Below the pieces are notes generated by a model. It saw only the letters and a program-made list of their open reading frames with translations. It did no database searches and was not told where the DNA came from. The translations under genes and the position numbers were made by a program. Shown here in pieces: positions 33,243 through 44,830 of a DNA stretch of 64,000 nucleotides; within the stretch, counting starts at the first letter, position 1; each line of letters starts with the position of its first letter. This DNA is from Brachypterus glaber (lineage: Eukaryota; Arthropoda; Insecta; Coleoptera; Kateretidae). The stretch spans positions 47,704,626-47,768,625 of the forward strand of contig OY294044.1 in the NCBI GenBank assembly GCA_958510825.1. Reading direction: 5' to 3'.

Positions 33243-33445
33243 TTTTTTAAAATTAAAGTTATATTTGTTCTATAAAGCTTAGCAAAATATTAAAAGTAGA
33301 AATGTAATTAGTTTTGAAATGTATGGCTAATAAAATTTGTATGTTGGTATATCAATTAAAATGTCAATAAAATGTTTATTTTTGTTTCAAATTGAGCTAA
33401 TAAAGTATATAAAGGTAAACATATATTTTGCATTATTAATACACA

Positions 33446-34584
33446 CAGTGCGGTCCAAAAGTCACACTCCGCTCTTAATTTTTGAACGAGTTCGGATATA
33501 ACTTTATAACTTTTTTTGCACGAATAAAAAAAAAGTAAAAGAAGATTCAGAAGCTGAAACTGTCTCCTTTATTATTTATATGTATAACTTATGTGTTAAG
33601 TTAACACGCTGTAGGAGAAAACACCTTAAGAAAATGTATATATGTATTTGATATTTTTTGCTTCTAAAATGTATGTAGGGGCGACCATATATTTATAATT
33701 TTTATTACTTTTTTTGGGTTAATTTTCGAAATATTTGCTAATTGATATTTTCCTAATTCAGGATAATTACCCTATGGGAAAAACCCGAAAAAGTAGGGTA
33801 TTTTCTTTTTTTTAATTCTTTATCATCATTTAAAATTAGTAAAAAAGTAAATGAAGAAATTTTGACGAAAGTTTCCATTTTTAACACTTTTATAAGCCTT
33901 TATATATATAAAGGTCATTTACTATGTCAATTTTTTTAAATTTATTATAGAAAAATGGGCTGTTGGCGTAAAATGTGAAAAAAAAGGTATCAGAAGTGAT
34001 CTCCAATTTTTGGATAAAATTATGTACATGTCTTGATGGAGAGTAAAGAAAATGTTGCCTTTTGCCATATGTAAATTAAATTAAATATAATCTAAATTTA
34101 TTGTAATTATAACACTCTGAGTATGTATGAACTACGTTTTTTAAAGGTCCAGAAATGAGTATAAACTAATAAACTAAACTAAATCAAACGAATCCCGTTT
34201 CTGTTAAAAAAATCCCCCTTAGTATGTGCCAGAAATTAATTTATGTTGTCCTATTTTACACGTTTAATGCGCCAGACGCATACGGGTGCGTTCAGCTTGT
34301 ACTTGCTGCCACGCTCGCGACGCAGACGGGTGAGTTTCTGCTATTCTTTCGTTTTGGCGGGCAGTGCTTTCTTAGCGTTAGCTGGGTGAGGCTGGTATTT
34401 TTGATAGCATTACCGAAATGGTTCGTGTTGGTGAATTTCACAATACCTTGTAAAAATTATTATTGCATGCAATATTTAACACATTATTACTAAACTAAAC
34501 TAAATTAAACTAAATTCAGCTTCCCCGGAGTGCATGCAGCAAGTCCACTCATTCCAAAGGGAAAGTGACTTTTGCAACGCACTG
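33446..34584. mobile_element. Tc1/mariner-type MITE, copy 2 (diverged)
   Basis: CAGTGCGGTCCAAAAGTCAC (left) and CAGTGCGTTGCAAAAGTCAC (right, reverse complement). TA follows on the right; the left flank is CA. The interior is unlike copies 1 and 3 and includes a GC-rich patch at 34265-34400 of unknown origin. Confidence 0.75.
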
Positions 34585-34616
34585 TATACAGCATATACAT
34601 TATATGCTGCAGAGTA

Positions 34617-35492
34617 GGGTGGAGCGAAATTTTTTTTTGTCCAATCATATGTACCAAAAGTTGCCTTATTATAGAACATAACCAGTATTGTTTTTCAATT
34701 TTTTTTTGAAGTCGTTTTGATTTCCCACGGGGGCCTTGAAATTAATCAAAATTAAAGAAATTTTAAATTTTGTTGAATGAACCAATATTAATCCCAATTT
34801 GAAAATTGCATTATAGGGGTTTTTGAGGTTGCTGAAATCGAATCTGACAATCAAAAATTCTAACCCCACCCCCGGGGTATAGCACTATGTACCAAAAGTT
34901 GCCTTTATTATAGAATATAAACAGTATTTTTTTTTTCAATTTTTTTGGAAGTCGTTTTGATTCCCCGCAGAGGCCTTTAATCAAAATTTAAGAAATTTTA
35001 AAAAATGTTGTTGAAAATTTCATTATAGGGGTTTTTGAGATTGCTGAAATCGAATCTGATAATAAAAATAACCTAACTTCACCCCTGATAATAAAAATAA
35101 CCCAACTCCCCCCCCCCCCGCGAGGGTGAGGGGGTAAATGTTTGAAATATTTTCCATTTTTCGTGAAAATTTTTATATAAGGGTTTTCGAGGTTGCTAAA
35201 ACTGCATTTTGAAATATCTTGTTTTTGTAGATCCACCCCTTAGGGGGGGTGATTTTTTTGAAAATTGGGTTTTTGAGGTTGCTGAAAGTGAATCTGATAA
35301 TAAAAATGGTTTAACTCCACCCCCAGGGGTTGGGGGTGATTTTAGTGAAAATTTGTATAAAGGGGTTTTCGACGAAAGTGGATTTAGAAAATTTTTATTT
35401 TTTCAGAGCCACTGCGGCGAATCAAAACGACTTTCAAAAAAATTAAAAAAATAACTGGTTATGTCCCATAAAAAAATTTTTTCGCTCCACCC
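34617..35492. mobile_element. TA-flanked MITE with GGGTGGAGCG ends
   Basis: GGGTGGAGCGAAATTTTTTT and its inverted partner, TA at 34615-34616 and 35493-35494. The inverted repeats extend over ACATAACCAGT and GTCGTTTTGATT. Inside are three to four diverged ~180-bp units with GGTTTTTGAGGTTGCTGAAA and GGGGGTG runs. Confidence 0.8.
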
Positions 35493-36399
35493 TATTGTAG
35501 AGTATTAAATATACAAAATTGAAATTAATTATTATTAATATTTTAAATATCGTTGAAAGGAATTAGAGTACCTACATTTCGACACTCCCATGCAACAAGG
35601 ATGTAACTCAAGTTAGACCTATTTTGAGTTATTCTCATAAGTAAAGTAAAGACACACATGGATTTCTCCACAGACCATTTTAACCAAAAGTTTACCTAAA
35701 AACACTAAAGTAAGAAATTCTAAACTTGAATATTATCAGAAACAAACAATAAATAAACAATAAATACTTATACATTTTAATAGAGAATTTTATAAGCTTT
35801 CAAATGATGTATCATTTTTTCCTTTTCCACTTCAATCATTTCCCACCCTTAAATATCAAAAAAAACATATTTTAGAAATTTAGCTGTCGTGAAAAATGAC
35901 AATATATGAGTTACGAAGTTTTAGAAATTTTCTAGTCTATTTTAATTTTAAAAGTGCTATTATTTAAAGTTTAAACGCAAGAAAAGTCTAGCTCCGCAGG
36001 CGAAAACTTTTACGAATTTGAAGTCCACTTGGAAAAGAGCCTGCATATTTGCTTCGCTTTGTGTCCTTATCGTTCTGGGGAAGTACAAATAAAGTATAAA
36101 CTATTTATTATAAACTAAAAGAAACTATTGACGCCGGGCCCCCCTTGAACCCGGGCCCGGGAGAAGCTTCAAACATTTTTAGACTTTCGTGTAAAAGGGC
36201 CCCCCGCCCTCCCTCCTGGATACAGCCTTGTATAAAACGAAATAAAATATGAGTGATTTAAAGGGTCGTTTTATTAAACCTTTTTTCTCTCTCATTTATT
36301 ACTTTCTTTAATTTCTTGCAATCAATAATAACAATAGTTTATTACTTCATTGAATGCTTTTATTTTAAAAATTCTTTTATTTTAAAACTTTATACTGTA

Positions 36400-37490
36400 C
36401 ACGGCAAAAATAAATTACATTAAATTACATAGTCCGTAAATGGTAATGTGTTGCCATAGACCGGAATGGTAAAAATTACATAGTCCGTAATGGTAGTATT
36501 TTGCATAGACCGGAACGGTAAAAATTACATAGTCCAGAATGGTAATATTTTGCATAGACCGGAACGCTAAAAATTACATAGTCCAGAATAGTAATATTTT
36601 GCATAGACTTTTTATTATAAAAACAAACGTAAAAAAAACGATCAGCTTGAACGATTTTTTTATATTTGCCTACAATACTTATGGTGTGTTTAATAATTTT
36701 AAAAAAAATTAAAAGTGCTTTTAAAACAACTTAAACACTACGATATTTCAAGAACGCTTTGACATAGAGACTTGAAATTTGAAAAAAAATATTTACTACT
36801 TAGAAAATGTTTGTTTCAAATTACAAGTCTCTGTGTCAAAGCTTTTTTGAAATATCGTAGCGTAAAGTTCATTTGGTTTAATAAACCAAACGATTTACAC
36901 CCTTAATACGAGTATAAACTGCATACATCTTTCTTTAAACGTCTATTCGTTAATAAAGATCGTAATTTATAATGAATGTAAATTTTAGGCCACAAATAAA
37001 GCATTTAAATATTGTACATAAATAATATTTACCTTTTTTTACACTTTTAACACTTTAACCTAGCAGCATGCGTCGCTATCTCTCTAACAATAACAATATT
37101 AAACGGTCCGTCTCATGCCCAAACCTAGCGACCCCTTCTTGTCCAAAGCGCACGCGCGTCTTAAAACAACATAGCCCGACATTGTAAAATCATGTAAAAA
37201 TATGTAAATCAATGTAAATATATTTTTTTACATTATTTTACATTCTTTTACATTTTTTTACATTCTTTTACATTCTTTTACATTCTTTTACATTCTTTTA
37301 CATTGTTTTACATTCTTTTACATTATTTTACATTATTTTACATTATTTTACATTATTTTACATTATTTTACATTCTTTTACATAAATTCATGAATTATGC
37401 ATTGTCCAGAATAGTAAATTTACTATTCCCTACTATGTAAATTCATGTATTTTTATATTATTTAACATGCAGTTTTTACAGTGTACGTGT
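36400..37490. repeat. Repeat-rich element with 57-bp and 10-bp tandem arrays
   Basis: 36413-36610 holds four ~57-bp units (AATTACATAGTCCGTAATGG.. TTGCATAGACCGG). 37215-37385 holds about 17 units of TTTTACATTC/A. The outer parts CTGTACACGGCAAAAATAAA and TGCAGTTTTTACAGTGTAC are loosely inverted, so it may be one nonautonomous transposon with expanded interior. Confidence 0.7.
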
Positions 37491-38633
37491 AATAATATCT
37501 TTCCTAGTGTTATAAAATGACCAGGCATGACGCGAAAGGGGGGTGGCGGGTAGTGGTTATTTTTTTCAAAATAAAATAAGTATATTTAAAAATATTTCTT
37601 TCAATTATATCAGTTTTTGTTTGTTTAAAAAATTAACTACAGGGGAAAGTATTATGGTTTTGGAATATCCTATTTGTACTTCCGAAGCACACGAAGCTGA
37701 GAGTACATCCTGTATTTTTATTGTCTGATATTTTGAGTTTTTCAAACTTTTAAGGTATATTTTTCGTTAAAATTATAATCTCTCTGTTTAAATAGGGCAT
37801 CAAAAACACCAAACAGTTGCAAAAACTAACTTAAACCATAGAGTTAGGTTATTTTACCTCGGACGTATTAATAGGAAGTTCACATAGAACAGGCTATTTG
37901 TACGTTCGACGTACACGAAGCTAAGTGTACGTCTTGTATTCGTATTATCTGATTTTTAGTGCTTTTAAAGTTTTTAAGGTATATTTTTCGTTAGAATTGT
38001 ATTCTCATCGTTTAAATGGGGGCGGGCGCCCAGGTAGGTAAAAATATTTCTTAATTATTTTTTATGATATAATTTTTTGGTTAAAAACTAATGCTAAAAA
38101 AGCTATTTTTTGTAAAATGGAGTGTTCCAAATAAAGAAACATAGTGTCCCAGCTTTTTAAGATCTTAAAAAATCTGCTAAAGCTTTTATATATTTTTTTG
38201 CATTAAAATTAATTAAATATATTAAAAAGTAATTAATTAAAGTAAAGTACTATTTATACAGAGTGTTATTTTTTATCTATCTAAAGAAATAATTTATTGA
38301 TATTTTTCAAATTGCAAAAAATAATACTTCCGGCAGTTTTTGACACCTGATGTTAAGACAATCAATTAGGTATCTAAATACGAATACTTTTATATGTACT
38401 TATGACGTCAGAGGAAAATTTTAATTTATTTATTTTCTTATTTATCAAAAAAAAATTAAAAACATATTTAGTTTACGTTATTTGCTACCCAAGCGATAGT
38501 TATTATTATAATATAAGATGTTTTTTTTATAAATATGGTAAATTTTAATACAAACGGACTTATAATTACTAAAAAATTACATATTTTGATAAATATGTTA
38601 AAAATGCAAAGTTTACAGATATTTTTAGTGTCA

Positions 38634-39360
38634 GGGGCTGTCCATATATTACGTAACGCAATTTTTCAAAAAAAATGACCCCCCCCCTCCCTGTGTAACA
38701 AACTTTCACATTTACCAACACCCCCCCCCCTGTAACGCGTAACAATATAAAATTTTTGTTTCGCAATAAATTTAACTGTATTCTCACTATTGATTCGTTT
38801 TTCTCGACAAAACAAACATGAACCTAAAATATAGTATAACATAACCTTAAAAAAAAATTTACACGAAAAAATCACTCAAAATATTCATAATCAATATCAA
38901 ACAGGGAAAAAGTACTAGGTACCTTTTTTACACCGAGTGTCACATATAACACGTATATTGTTTATGCACAGGTACACAAAATAGTACACACATTGGTGTT
39001 CTGTGAGTACACATTCCGCGCGAAAATGTATCATCGCCGATGATTCATTGGCAAGATCACGCAAGAACAGGGCCGTAAGATTTTTTTTTAATATCAATGT
39101 CAACAGTTTTTTTACTGATTACAATATTATTTAAATATGCATAGTTTCGTCAATTTTTGTGTGAAAAAGGGAATTATGGGCCACTAAATAGTAATTTATG
39201 TTGAAATAAAAAACATCTGCCAAGCTTAGAAATAAACATTAAATTTATTAAATTCCGTTACGTAACGTTTACCTAGACCCCCGCCCTCCCCCCTGTCACA
39301 AACTGTAACAATTTCTCTGACCCCCCCCCTAGGCGCGTTACGTAATATATGGACCGCCCC
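38634..39360. mobile_element. GGGGCNGTCCATATATTACGTAA DNA transposon, nonautonomous
   Basis: GGGGCTGTCCATATATTACG (left) and GGGGCGGTCCATATATTACG (right, reverse complement), each followed by GTAACGC and poly-C/poly-G runs. TCA flanks both sides (38631-38633, 39361-39363), a possible 3-bp duplication. Fragments at 20790 and 49355. Confidence 0.8.
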
Positions 39361-39411
39361 TCACCGTAATGGTTTAGTGTTTATTTCCAAAAAAAAAAAC
39401 ATTTTTTTTAA

Positions 39412-39658
39412 CCTTGTACTATTCTACTTAATTAAGCATCCCCTAAGTCCAGGACTTGTGTGGGCTAGTAGTAGAGGGAACCACCGGCTTTAATTGACTT
39501 TGGAACCAATTTATAGGGAGTGTCCGCTTCACTTACGCCTTCGCCAAATATCAATTATTAATTAACTTAAAGGCAAATCGGCGCGCCGGTGAGAATCGAA
39601 CTCACGCTATTTGTGTAGTAAAGTACGACGCCGTAGTCTACTACACCAATCCTCCCAT
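39412..39658 (-). mobile_element. tRNA-derived SINE, copy 5
   Basis: Minus-strand copy: head TGGGAGGATTGGTGTAGTAG near 39640-39658, B box GTGAGTTCGATTCTCAC near 39590, end AGTACAAGGTTAAA near 39412. Confidence 0.85.
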
Positions 39659-39900
39659 ATTATAAACGTTTAAGACAAGTATACGTTTTTTTTAGGTAGA
39701 AAAAAGTTTAATAAATCTTTTAAGGTCAAAATTAACCATATAAAAAAATAAAAAATAACCATTTAAAAACTTTTTTCCTACTTGGGAACAGTGCGTCAGA
39801 CGTATAAATAGCCATTTTAGATTTTAAGGTTTCACGGCCATTAAGATATAAAGAACTTTCACTTTCGGGTTTAGACCGTGTTAATGGATTTTCACTTTCC

Positions 39901-39935
39901 GACGTTTCGTCTCTTACTACTAGAGACATCTTCAT
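39901..39935 (-). ncRNA. Hammerhead-like motif, PLE family A copy 2, left arm (mutated)
   Basis: Same layout as copy 1, but the first base of CUGAAGA is A (AUGAAGA). C3 is part of the catalytic core, so cleavage should be lost. Confidence 0.6.
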
Positions 39936-40271
39936 GGATTAATCTGAAACTAAGTTTCGAATCAACTTGTGTCACTATTTATGACGAGTTGTGGTTATTC
40001 ACCCGTGACGAGCTTTTTCCTATCAAAGACTTCCATATTGCAGGTAAGTGGTAACCAGTGTCCCGATTGATATTGTTAGGATGCTTGATGATTTCTATCG
40101 ATTCCCGTATCTTCCTTGGCATTTTTCTGTTTTCTGTTAATATTTGTTTTGTTTCAGACAAATTGATTTTATGACCTGTTTCATGTACATGTTCGGCTAC
40201 TGCCGATAAGGAAATTTGTTTCTTTCTTATGTTGCGCTCATGCTCTTGAAGTCTTGTAGAAACTAAGAGAA

Positions 40272-40558
40272 AAATTTCTACAAGACTTCAAGAGCATGAG
40301 CGCAATATAAGAAAGAAACAAATTTCCTTATCGGCAGTAGCCGAACATGTACATGAAACAGGTCATAAAATCAATTTGTCTGAAACAAAACAAATATTAA
40401 CAGAAAACAGAAAAATGCCAAGGAAGATACGGGAATCGATAGAAATCATCAAGCATCCTAACAATATCAATCGGGACACTGGTTACCACTTACCTGCAAT
40501 ATGGAAGTCTTTGATAGGAAAAACCTCGTCACGGGTGAATAACCACAACTCGTCATAA
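40272..40558 (+). pseudogene. Penelope-like GIY-YIG endonuclease C-terminus, family A
   Basis: Plus-strand twin of the 6910-7203 fragment; the 60-residue Met-initiated part is identical. A mirrored minus-strand twin at 39979-40265 differs by one Thr to Ser near the end. Truncated at the palindrome centre. Confidence 0.85.
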
Positions 40559-40601
40559 ATAGTGACACAAGTTGATTCGAAACTTAGTTTCAGATTAATC
40601 C

Positions 40602-40636
40602 CTGAAGATGTCTCTAGTAGTAAGAGTCGAAAAGTC
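40602..40636 (+). ncRNA. Hammerhead-like motif, PLE family A copy 2, right arm (mutated)
   Basis: CUGAAGA intact, but stem II reads GAGUC and stem III reads AAGU in place of ACGU. Probably weak or inactive. Confidence 0.5.
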
Positions 40637-40704
40637 GGAAAGTGAAAATCCATTAACACGGTCTAAACCCGAAAGTGAAAGTTCTTTATATGTATAAATA
40701 GCCA

Positions 40705-42066
40705 GTTTACATAGTATTTTAATTGTCTGATTTTTAGGGTCTTTAAAGCTTTTAAGATATATTTTTTGTCAAGATTTTATTTTCCCCGTGTATACACATG
40801 TAAGTGAGGAGGGGCTATACCACATACTATAGCATATACAACACTAAATAGGCAAACCCACCGACCTAAACCAAAGAGTTAGGTTATGTTACGTCGGACG
40901 TAATAGCCAGTTCGTATTTTTTAATAGCGGGACAGTAACATGACAGTAACGAAAAATAATGTTCTACGTCCCCGTTTTTAAGACGTCCGTGCGTGATCCT
41001 TTTAGATATATTTAATGATCATGGAATTTACCCCACTAGACTTTTAGACTAATTAATTGTCATATCGACGAGCCCTAAATCCTTTCTTAACCCAAATTAA
41101 TGAGTTAATTAAATTTAATTACAGCTAATTAGTACTTAACTTAATTAAGTGCCAAACACAGTCGAAAACAATAAAACACACGTACTTAGTCTATCCACCA
41201 TATGTCTTTTTTTATGTCGGTAATAAAATCTGGTAAACAAAAATGACATAAAATGTTGGTTTATGGTTTTTTCACCTTCTTAATAAAACTGGAAAAGCCT
41301 TGAATTCTAATAAAAAAGTAGGGGAAATAGGGGCAAGACTAACCTAGGTTTAAGCTAATTTTTAACAAAAATGCTTAAGTGTATATGTAATTTAATTAGC
41401 TTTATCACGTTATAGTTATTTATTGTATACAAGTTGTTACAGTAAAACATAATATTATTCTGTTATTGGTACTGTAACAGCTTGTATTAAGCATTTTTAG
41501 TATTTATTACAGTAGAATTTTTTTTTTTTGAAAATTTTGATTTTATTTTACTTTTCGTTTTGCGAAAAACTAAAAAATTTAAAAAAATTTTTTTTTCAAA
41601 AAAACAATTTTCAAAAAACAACTCAAAATGTTTAATTTTTTTTTTAATTTTCTTTTTGCGAAAAATGAAAAAATAAAAAAAATGAAAATTATAGTTTTTT
41701 TAAAGTTTAGCTGCCCATCACGTTTTTTTTTGGGGGGGGGGGGGGATACTTTCAAAATTGGTAGACTTGATCCTTATAATAAATTAAAGTTTCCTAAAAA
41801 AATTTCGTTAATCGGAATTTTCTTTCAGCTTTTTTCGACGTTTTTTTAAAAGTTTAACCCCCTATTACTTTTTTGCTTTTGGGGGGATTACTTTCAAAAA
41901 CAATAGAAACATAGAAATTGGTTATTTCTAAACATATCGAGTCGATCGGATCATTTGTTATCGTGTCTACAAAAAACGTGACACTGGACAGAAGGACGGA
42001 CATTTTCAAAGTTTCTTATTTTTTCACACATTTTTTGGCAATTTGGGAAAATTCGAAACTACCATA
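40705..42066. other. AT-rich intergenic stretch, no gene seen
   Basis: Poly-A/poly-T rich with a G10-type run at 41730-41745. A repeat phrase TAATAAAATCTGGTAAA at 41220 recurs at 43565. Confidence 0.4.
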
Positions 42067-42483
42067 CAGAGCTGTCCAAAAGTCACCCCCCCCCCTCTTA
42101 ACTTTTGAACGAGTTTAGATATTGACTTTAAATTTAGAAAATTTTCCATTTAACTGTATATTTTTTATTTTTTTTTGGGTTTAAAATAGGGTTGAATGTG
42201 GGTATTTTTGTCAAAATTTCTCTAAAAAATCCAAACAATTTTTTAAAAATGCCTAATTTTATAATGAAAAAAAGTAAATTATACTTTTAAACTAATTTTA
42301 GTTGACATAAATAAAAATTAACAAAACAAAAACTTAAAAATTTATTTTTTTAGCACAAAAAACTGAAAAATCAAAACCTTAAAAAACATGTTTAATATTT
42401 TAGATTTTAAGCTTTCACGGCCATTAAGATATAAAGAACTTTCACTTTCGGGTTTAAACCGTGTTAATGGATTTTCACTTTCC

Positions 42484-42518
42484 GACGTTTCGTCTCTTAC
42501 TACTAGAGACATCTTCAG
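42484..42518 (-). ncRNA. Hammerhead-like motif, PLE family A copy 3, left arm
   Basis: Core identical to copy 1: GUC at 42484-42486, CUGAAGA at 42512-42518, stem I partners present. Confidence 0.65.
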
Positions 42519-42808
42519 GGATTAATCTGAAACTAAGTTTCGAATCAACTTGTGTCACTATTTATGACGAGTTGTGGTTATTCACCCGTGACGAGGTTTT
42601 TCCTATCAAAGACTTCCATATTGCAGGTAAGTGGTAACCAGTGTCCCGATTGATATTGTTAGAATGCTTGATGATTTCTATCGATTCCCGTATCTTCCTT
42701 GGCATTTTTCTGTTTTCTGTTAATATTTGTTTTGTTTCAGAAAAATTGATTTTATGACCTGTTTCATGTACATGTTCGACTACTGCCGATAAGGAAATTT
42801 GTTTCTTC

Positions 42809-42843
42809 CTGAAGATGTCTCTAGTAGTAAGAGACGAAACGTC
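42809..42843 (+). ncRNA. Hammerhead-like motif, PLE family A copy 3, right arm
   Basis: Core intact (CUGAAGA, stem II, GAAA, GUC) but the arm begins three bases before it, so the outer half of stem I is absent. Confidence 0.5.
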
Positions 42844-43279
42844 GGAAAGTGAAAATCCATTAACACGGTCTAAACCCGAAAGTGAAAGTTCTTTATGTTT
42901 AAAATTTTTAAAAATGTATGGTTATATAGAGAATGTTAAAGGCTGCCCCCCTGCTCACATTTTAAGAGATAAAAGTATCAAATATATGCTTAAAGTTTAA
43001 GTTGTCTTATTTAAGAGTTCTGAATTTGAAATCGATATCTCAACTCGTTCAAAAGTTAAGAGGGGGGGGTGACTTTTCTAAATACAATGTATAATAATGG
43101 GGGGAGTGACACATCTCTAAAGTTAAAGAGATGATGGCCTTTTTTTTAGTCAGCAATTTTTTAATAGTAGAAAAAAATAGTTTTATTAATTGGTTAAATT
43201 TTTATATTGACCAAAAAGACAAAAAAAGCCTATTTTGAGAAAAACCTTCTTGATTTTTTTTATTTGCAACAGTATTTAC

Positions 43280-43547
43280 ATTGAAATAAGACAATTTTTT
43301 TCTATTTTTCACTTTAGTAAGAATTTTAAATGTACCCCTTTTTAATTTTTTTTTTGTAAACAATCTTAAATGTGGATTCTTGTAGGCTCCGAAGATGATT
43401 GTTAGCGTAATAGTCTAACAGCTATTATACAAGAAAACGATCGAAACGCGTCAGCAATAAAAGGAATTAAACTATAGGAGAATAATAGAAAAAAATTGTC
43501 TTATTTCAATATAAAACTTCTCCTATTCGGCTTTAACACAAAAAAAA
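43280..43547 (+). mobile_element. Third Penelope-like relic with terminal inverted repeat
   Basis: ATTGAAATAAGACAATTTTT at 43280 returns inverted near 43486-43512. The 12-bp direct repeat AACAGTATTTAC at 43268-43279 and 43548-43559 looks like a target duplication. The only functional motif is a hammerhead-like core. Confidence 0.55.
43389..43452 (+). ncRNA. Hammerhead-like motif with long stem II (family C)
   Basis: CCGAAGA (43389-43395), then GAUUGUU pairing with AACGAUC across a ~30-base loop, GAAA (43443-43446), the self-complementary ACGCGU and C at 43452. GCU before and AGC after form stem I. U4 of the core is C, which should impair cleavage. Confidence 0.5.
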
Positions 43548-43980
43548 AACAGTATTTACGTCTATAATAAAATCTGGTAAATAAAATGACATAAATGTTT
43601 TCATTTTTATGTTTCTAGTCGAATAAAACAGAAATATATGCTATTAATATAATATTTATATAGGCTTTTTATGTATGTGATCGATTTTAGAATCAAACAA
43701 GACGTACATCATATCGTAGTAAAGCCCCAGAAATCAATATTCCTTTTTGGTCCAGTGGGCAAGTTCTAGAGATATTCTCGATGATTTGTGCTCCCGCCAG
43801 AAAAAGGGTATACACACACATCGCCAAAATTCTTGGCCCCCAATTATTTTTTAATGTAAAAAAAAATCTAACAAATACGTGGGTTCAATTCTGCATTTTA
43901 TTAAAATGCTTTAATAATAATTTATTCATCCAAAAGATCTTTTTACAGATATAGGATATGTCAAAAAAATAACAGCTAAT

Positions 43981-44415
43981 TTAAATATATTTTGTAAAAT
44001 TAAATGCTAAAAATAAATCAACCGCGTAAAAGGCTTTAGATATCAATATGGTTTTAACTTTTCCAACAAACTTTAAATATGACAGATTTCTAATAGTAAG
44101 TGGCAGTTTATTGTATAATTGTGCTCCGAGGTAAAAAATGCTATTTTCATATAGTGTAAGACGGTGAATAGGATATTCCAGTGTATTACCACCATGTCTA
44201 GTTTCATAGTCATGATTTTCGTTTAGGAGAATAAATTGGTCTAAGTTCGTTTTGACATATTTTAGGACTTCGAAAATATATAGTGATGGACACGTTAATA
44301 TTTTTTCCTCAATAAAAGTGTCACTACATGAACAGTTAAAAGGGAGATTATACATACAACAACAGGCCCATGTAAGCTTTTTTTTCATGAAACTAAATTT
44401 AAAAAATTGTATCAA
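43981..44415 (-). pseudogene. Non-LTR retrotransposon C-terminal fragment
   Basis: Minus frame with TCPSLYIFEVLKYVKTN, NHDYETRHGGN, RLTLYENSIFYLGAQLYNKL and KAFYAVDLFL. These are the C-terminal, post-RT motifs of CR1/jockey-like proteins. The RT palm is absent. It sits between the two halves of a Tc1-like element, so it was captured or inserted there. Confidence 0.75.
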
Positions 44416-44482
44416 TTAATTTTTATCGTTATTTTAAGTCGTCACAAAATGTAAGAAACAAAGATGTCAATAACCAGTATGT

Positions 44483-44830
44483 CCTCCTCTGTTCTCAGGC
44501 AAAACATTTACACCCAAAACATTATTTAATCAACGAAATTGGAAATAATTTTATTTTTATGGACGATAACGCCACTCCCCACCGCACAAGAACGGTTACC
44601 AATTTGCTACAGCAAGGGAATGTTCAAAGAATGAACTAGCCAGCAAACTCACCTGACATGAATCCTTGTGAGAAAGTTTTGGATATGCTAAAAAGGGTAA
44701 TTTTGAATAGAGATTACCCCCCGTTCACCTTTCAAGAGCTAATTGTTGCTGCTCAAGAAGAATGGAACAACATTTAACAGAAAACGATTAAAAACCTTTT
44801 TATTGGCATGCACAATGTGTTAATGTTTTG
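44483..44830 (+). pseudogene. Tc1-like transposase C-terminal half, broken
   Basis: Reads INEIGNNFIFMDDNATPHRT (second catalytic Asp in DDNA-x-PH), then QGNVQRMN, a TAG where Trp is expected, PANSPDMNPCEKVLDMLKR (third residue, Glu in NPCE), and FTFQELIVAAQEEWNNI before a TAA. Spacing fits DD34E. The N-terminal half with helix-turn-helix and first Asp is missing. Confidence 0.85.

Larger units (their letters stand above)
39815..40691. mobile_element. Penelope-like element, family A, copy 2 (near-perfect palindrome)
   Basis: An 877-bp unit whose halves are inverted copies meeting at 40262-40275. Both arms keep the GIY-YIG C-terminus (39979-40265 minus, 40272-40558 plus). The 13-bp duplication GTATAAATAGCCA is at 39802-39814 and 40692-40704. 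The left end carries an extra ~30 bp (AGATTTTAAGGTTTCACGG) that the right end lacks. Confidence 0.9.
42402..42894. mobile_element. Penelope-like element, family A, copy 3
   Basis: Long left arm with the GIY-YIG remnant (minus), and a right arm only ~90 bp long that starts at CCTGAAGATG. A 14-bp duplication ATGTTTAATATTTT / ATGTTTAAAATTTT with one mismatch flanks it (42388-42401, 42895-42908). Confidence 0.85.
42067..43089. mobile_element. Tc1/mariner-type MITE, copy 3, interrupted
   Basis: Left end CAGAGCTGTCCAAAAGTCAC after TA (42065-42066); right end CATTGTATTTAGAAAAGTCA in reverse complement before TA (43090-43091). The long inverted repeats match copy 1. A PLE family A insertion at 42402-42894 splits the interior. 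Confidence 0.8.

Noticed and set aside
36413..37385. CRISPR-like spaced repeats
   Set aside because: Units are contiguous tandem repeats without unique spacers, in a eukaryotic genome.
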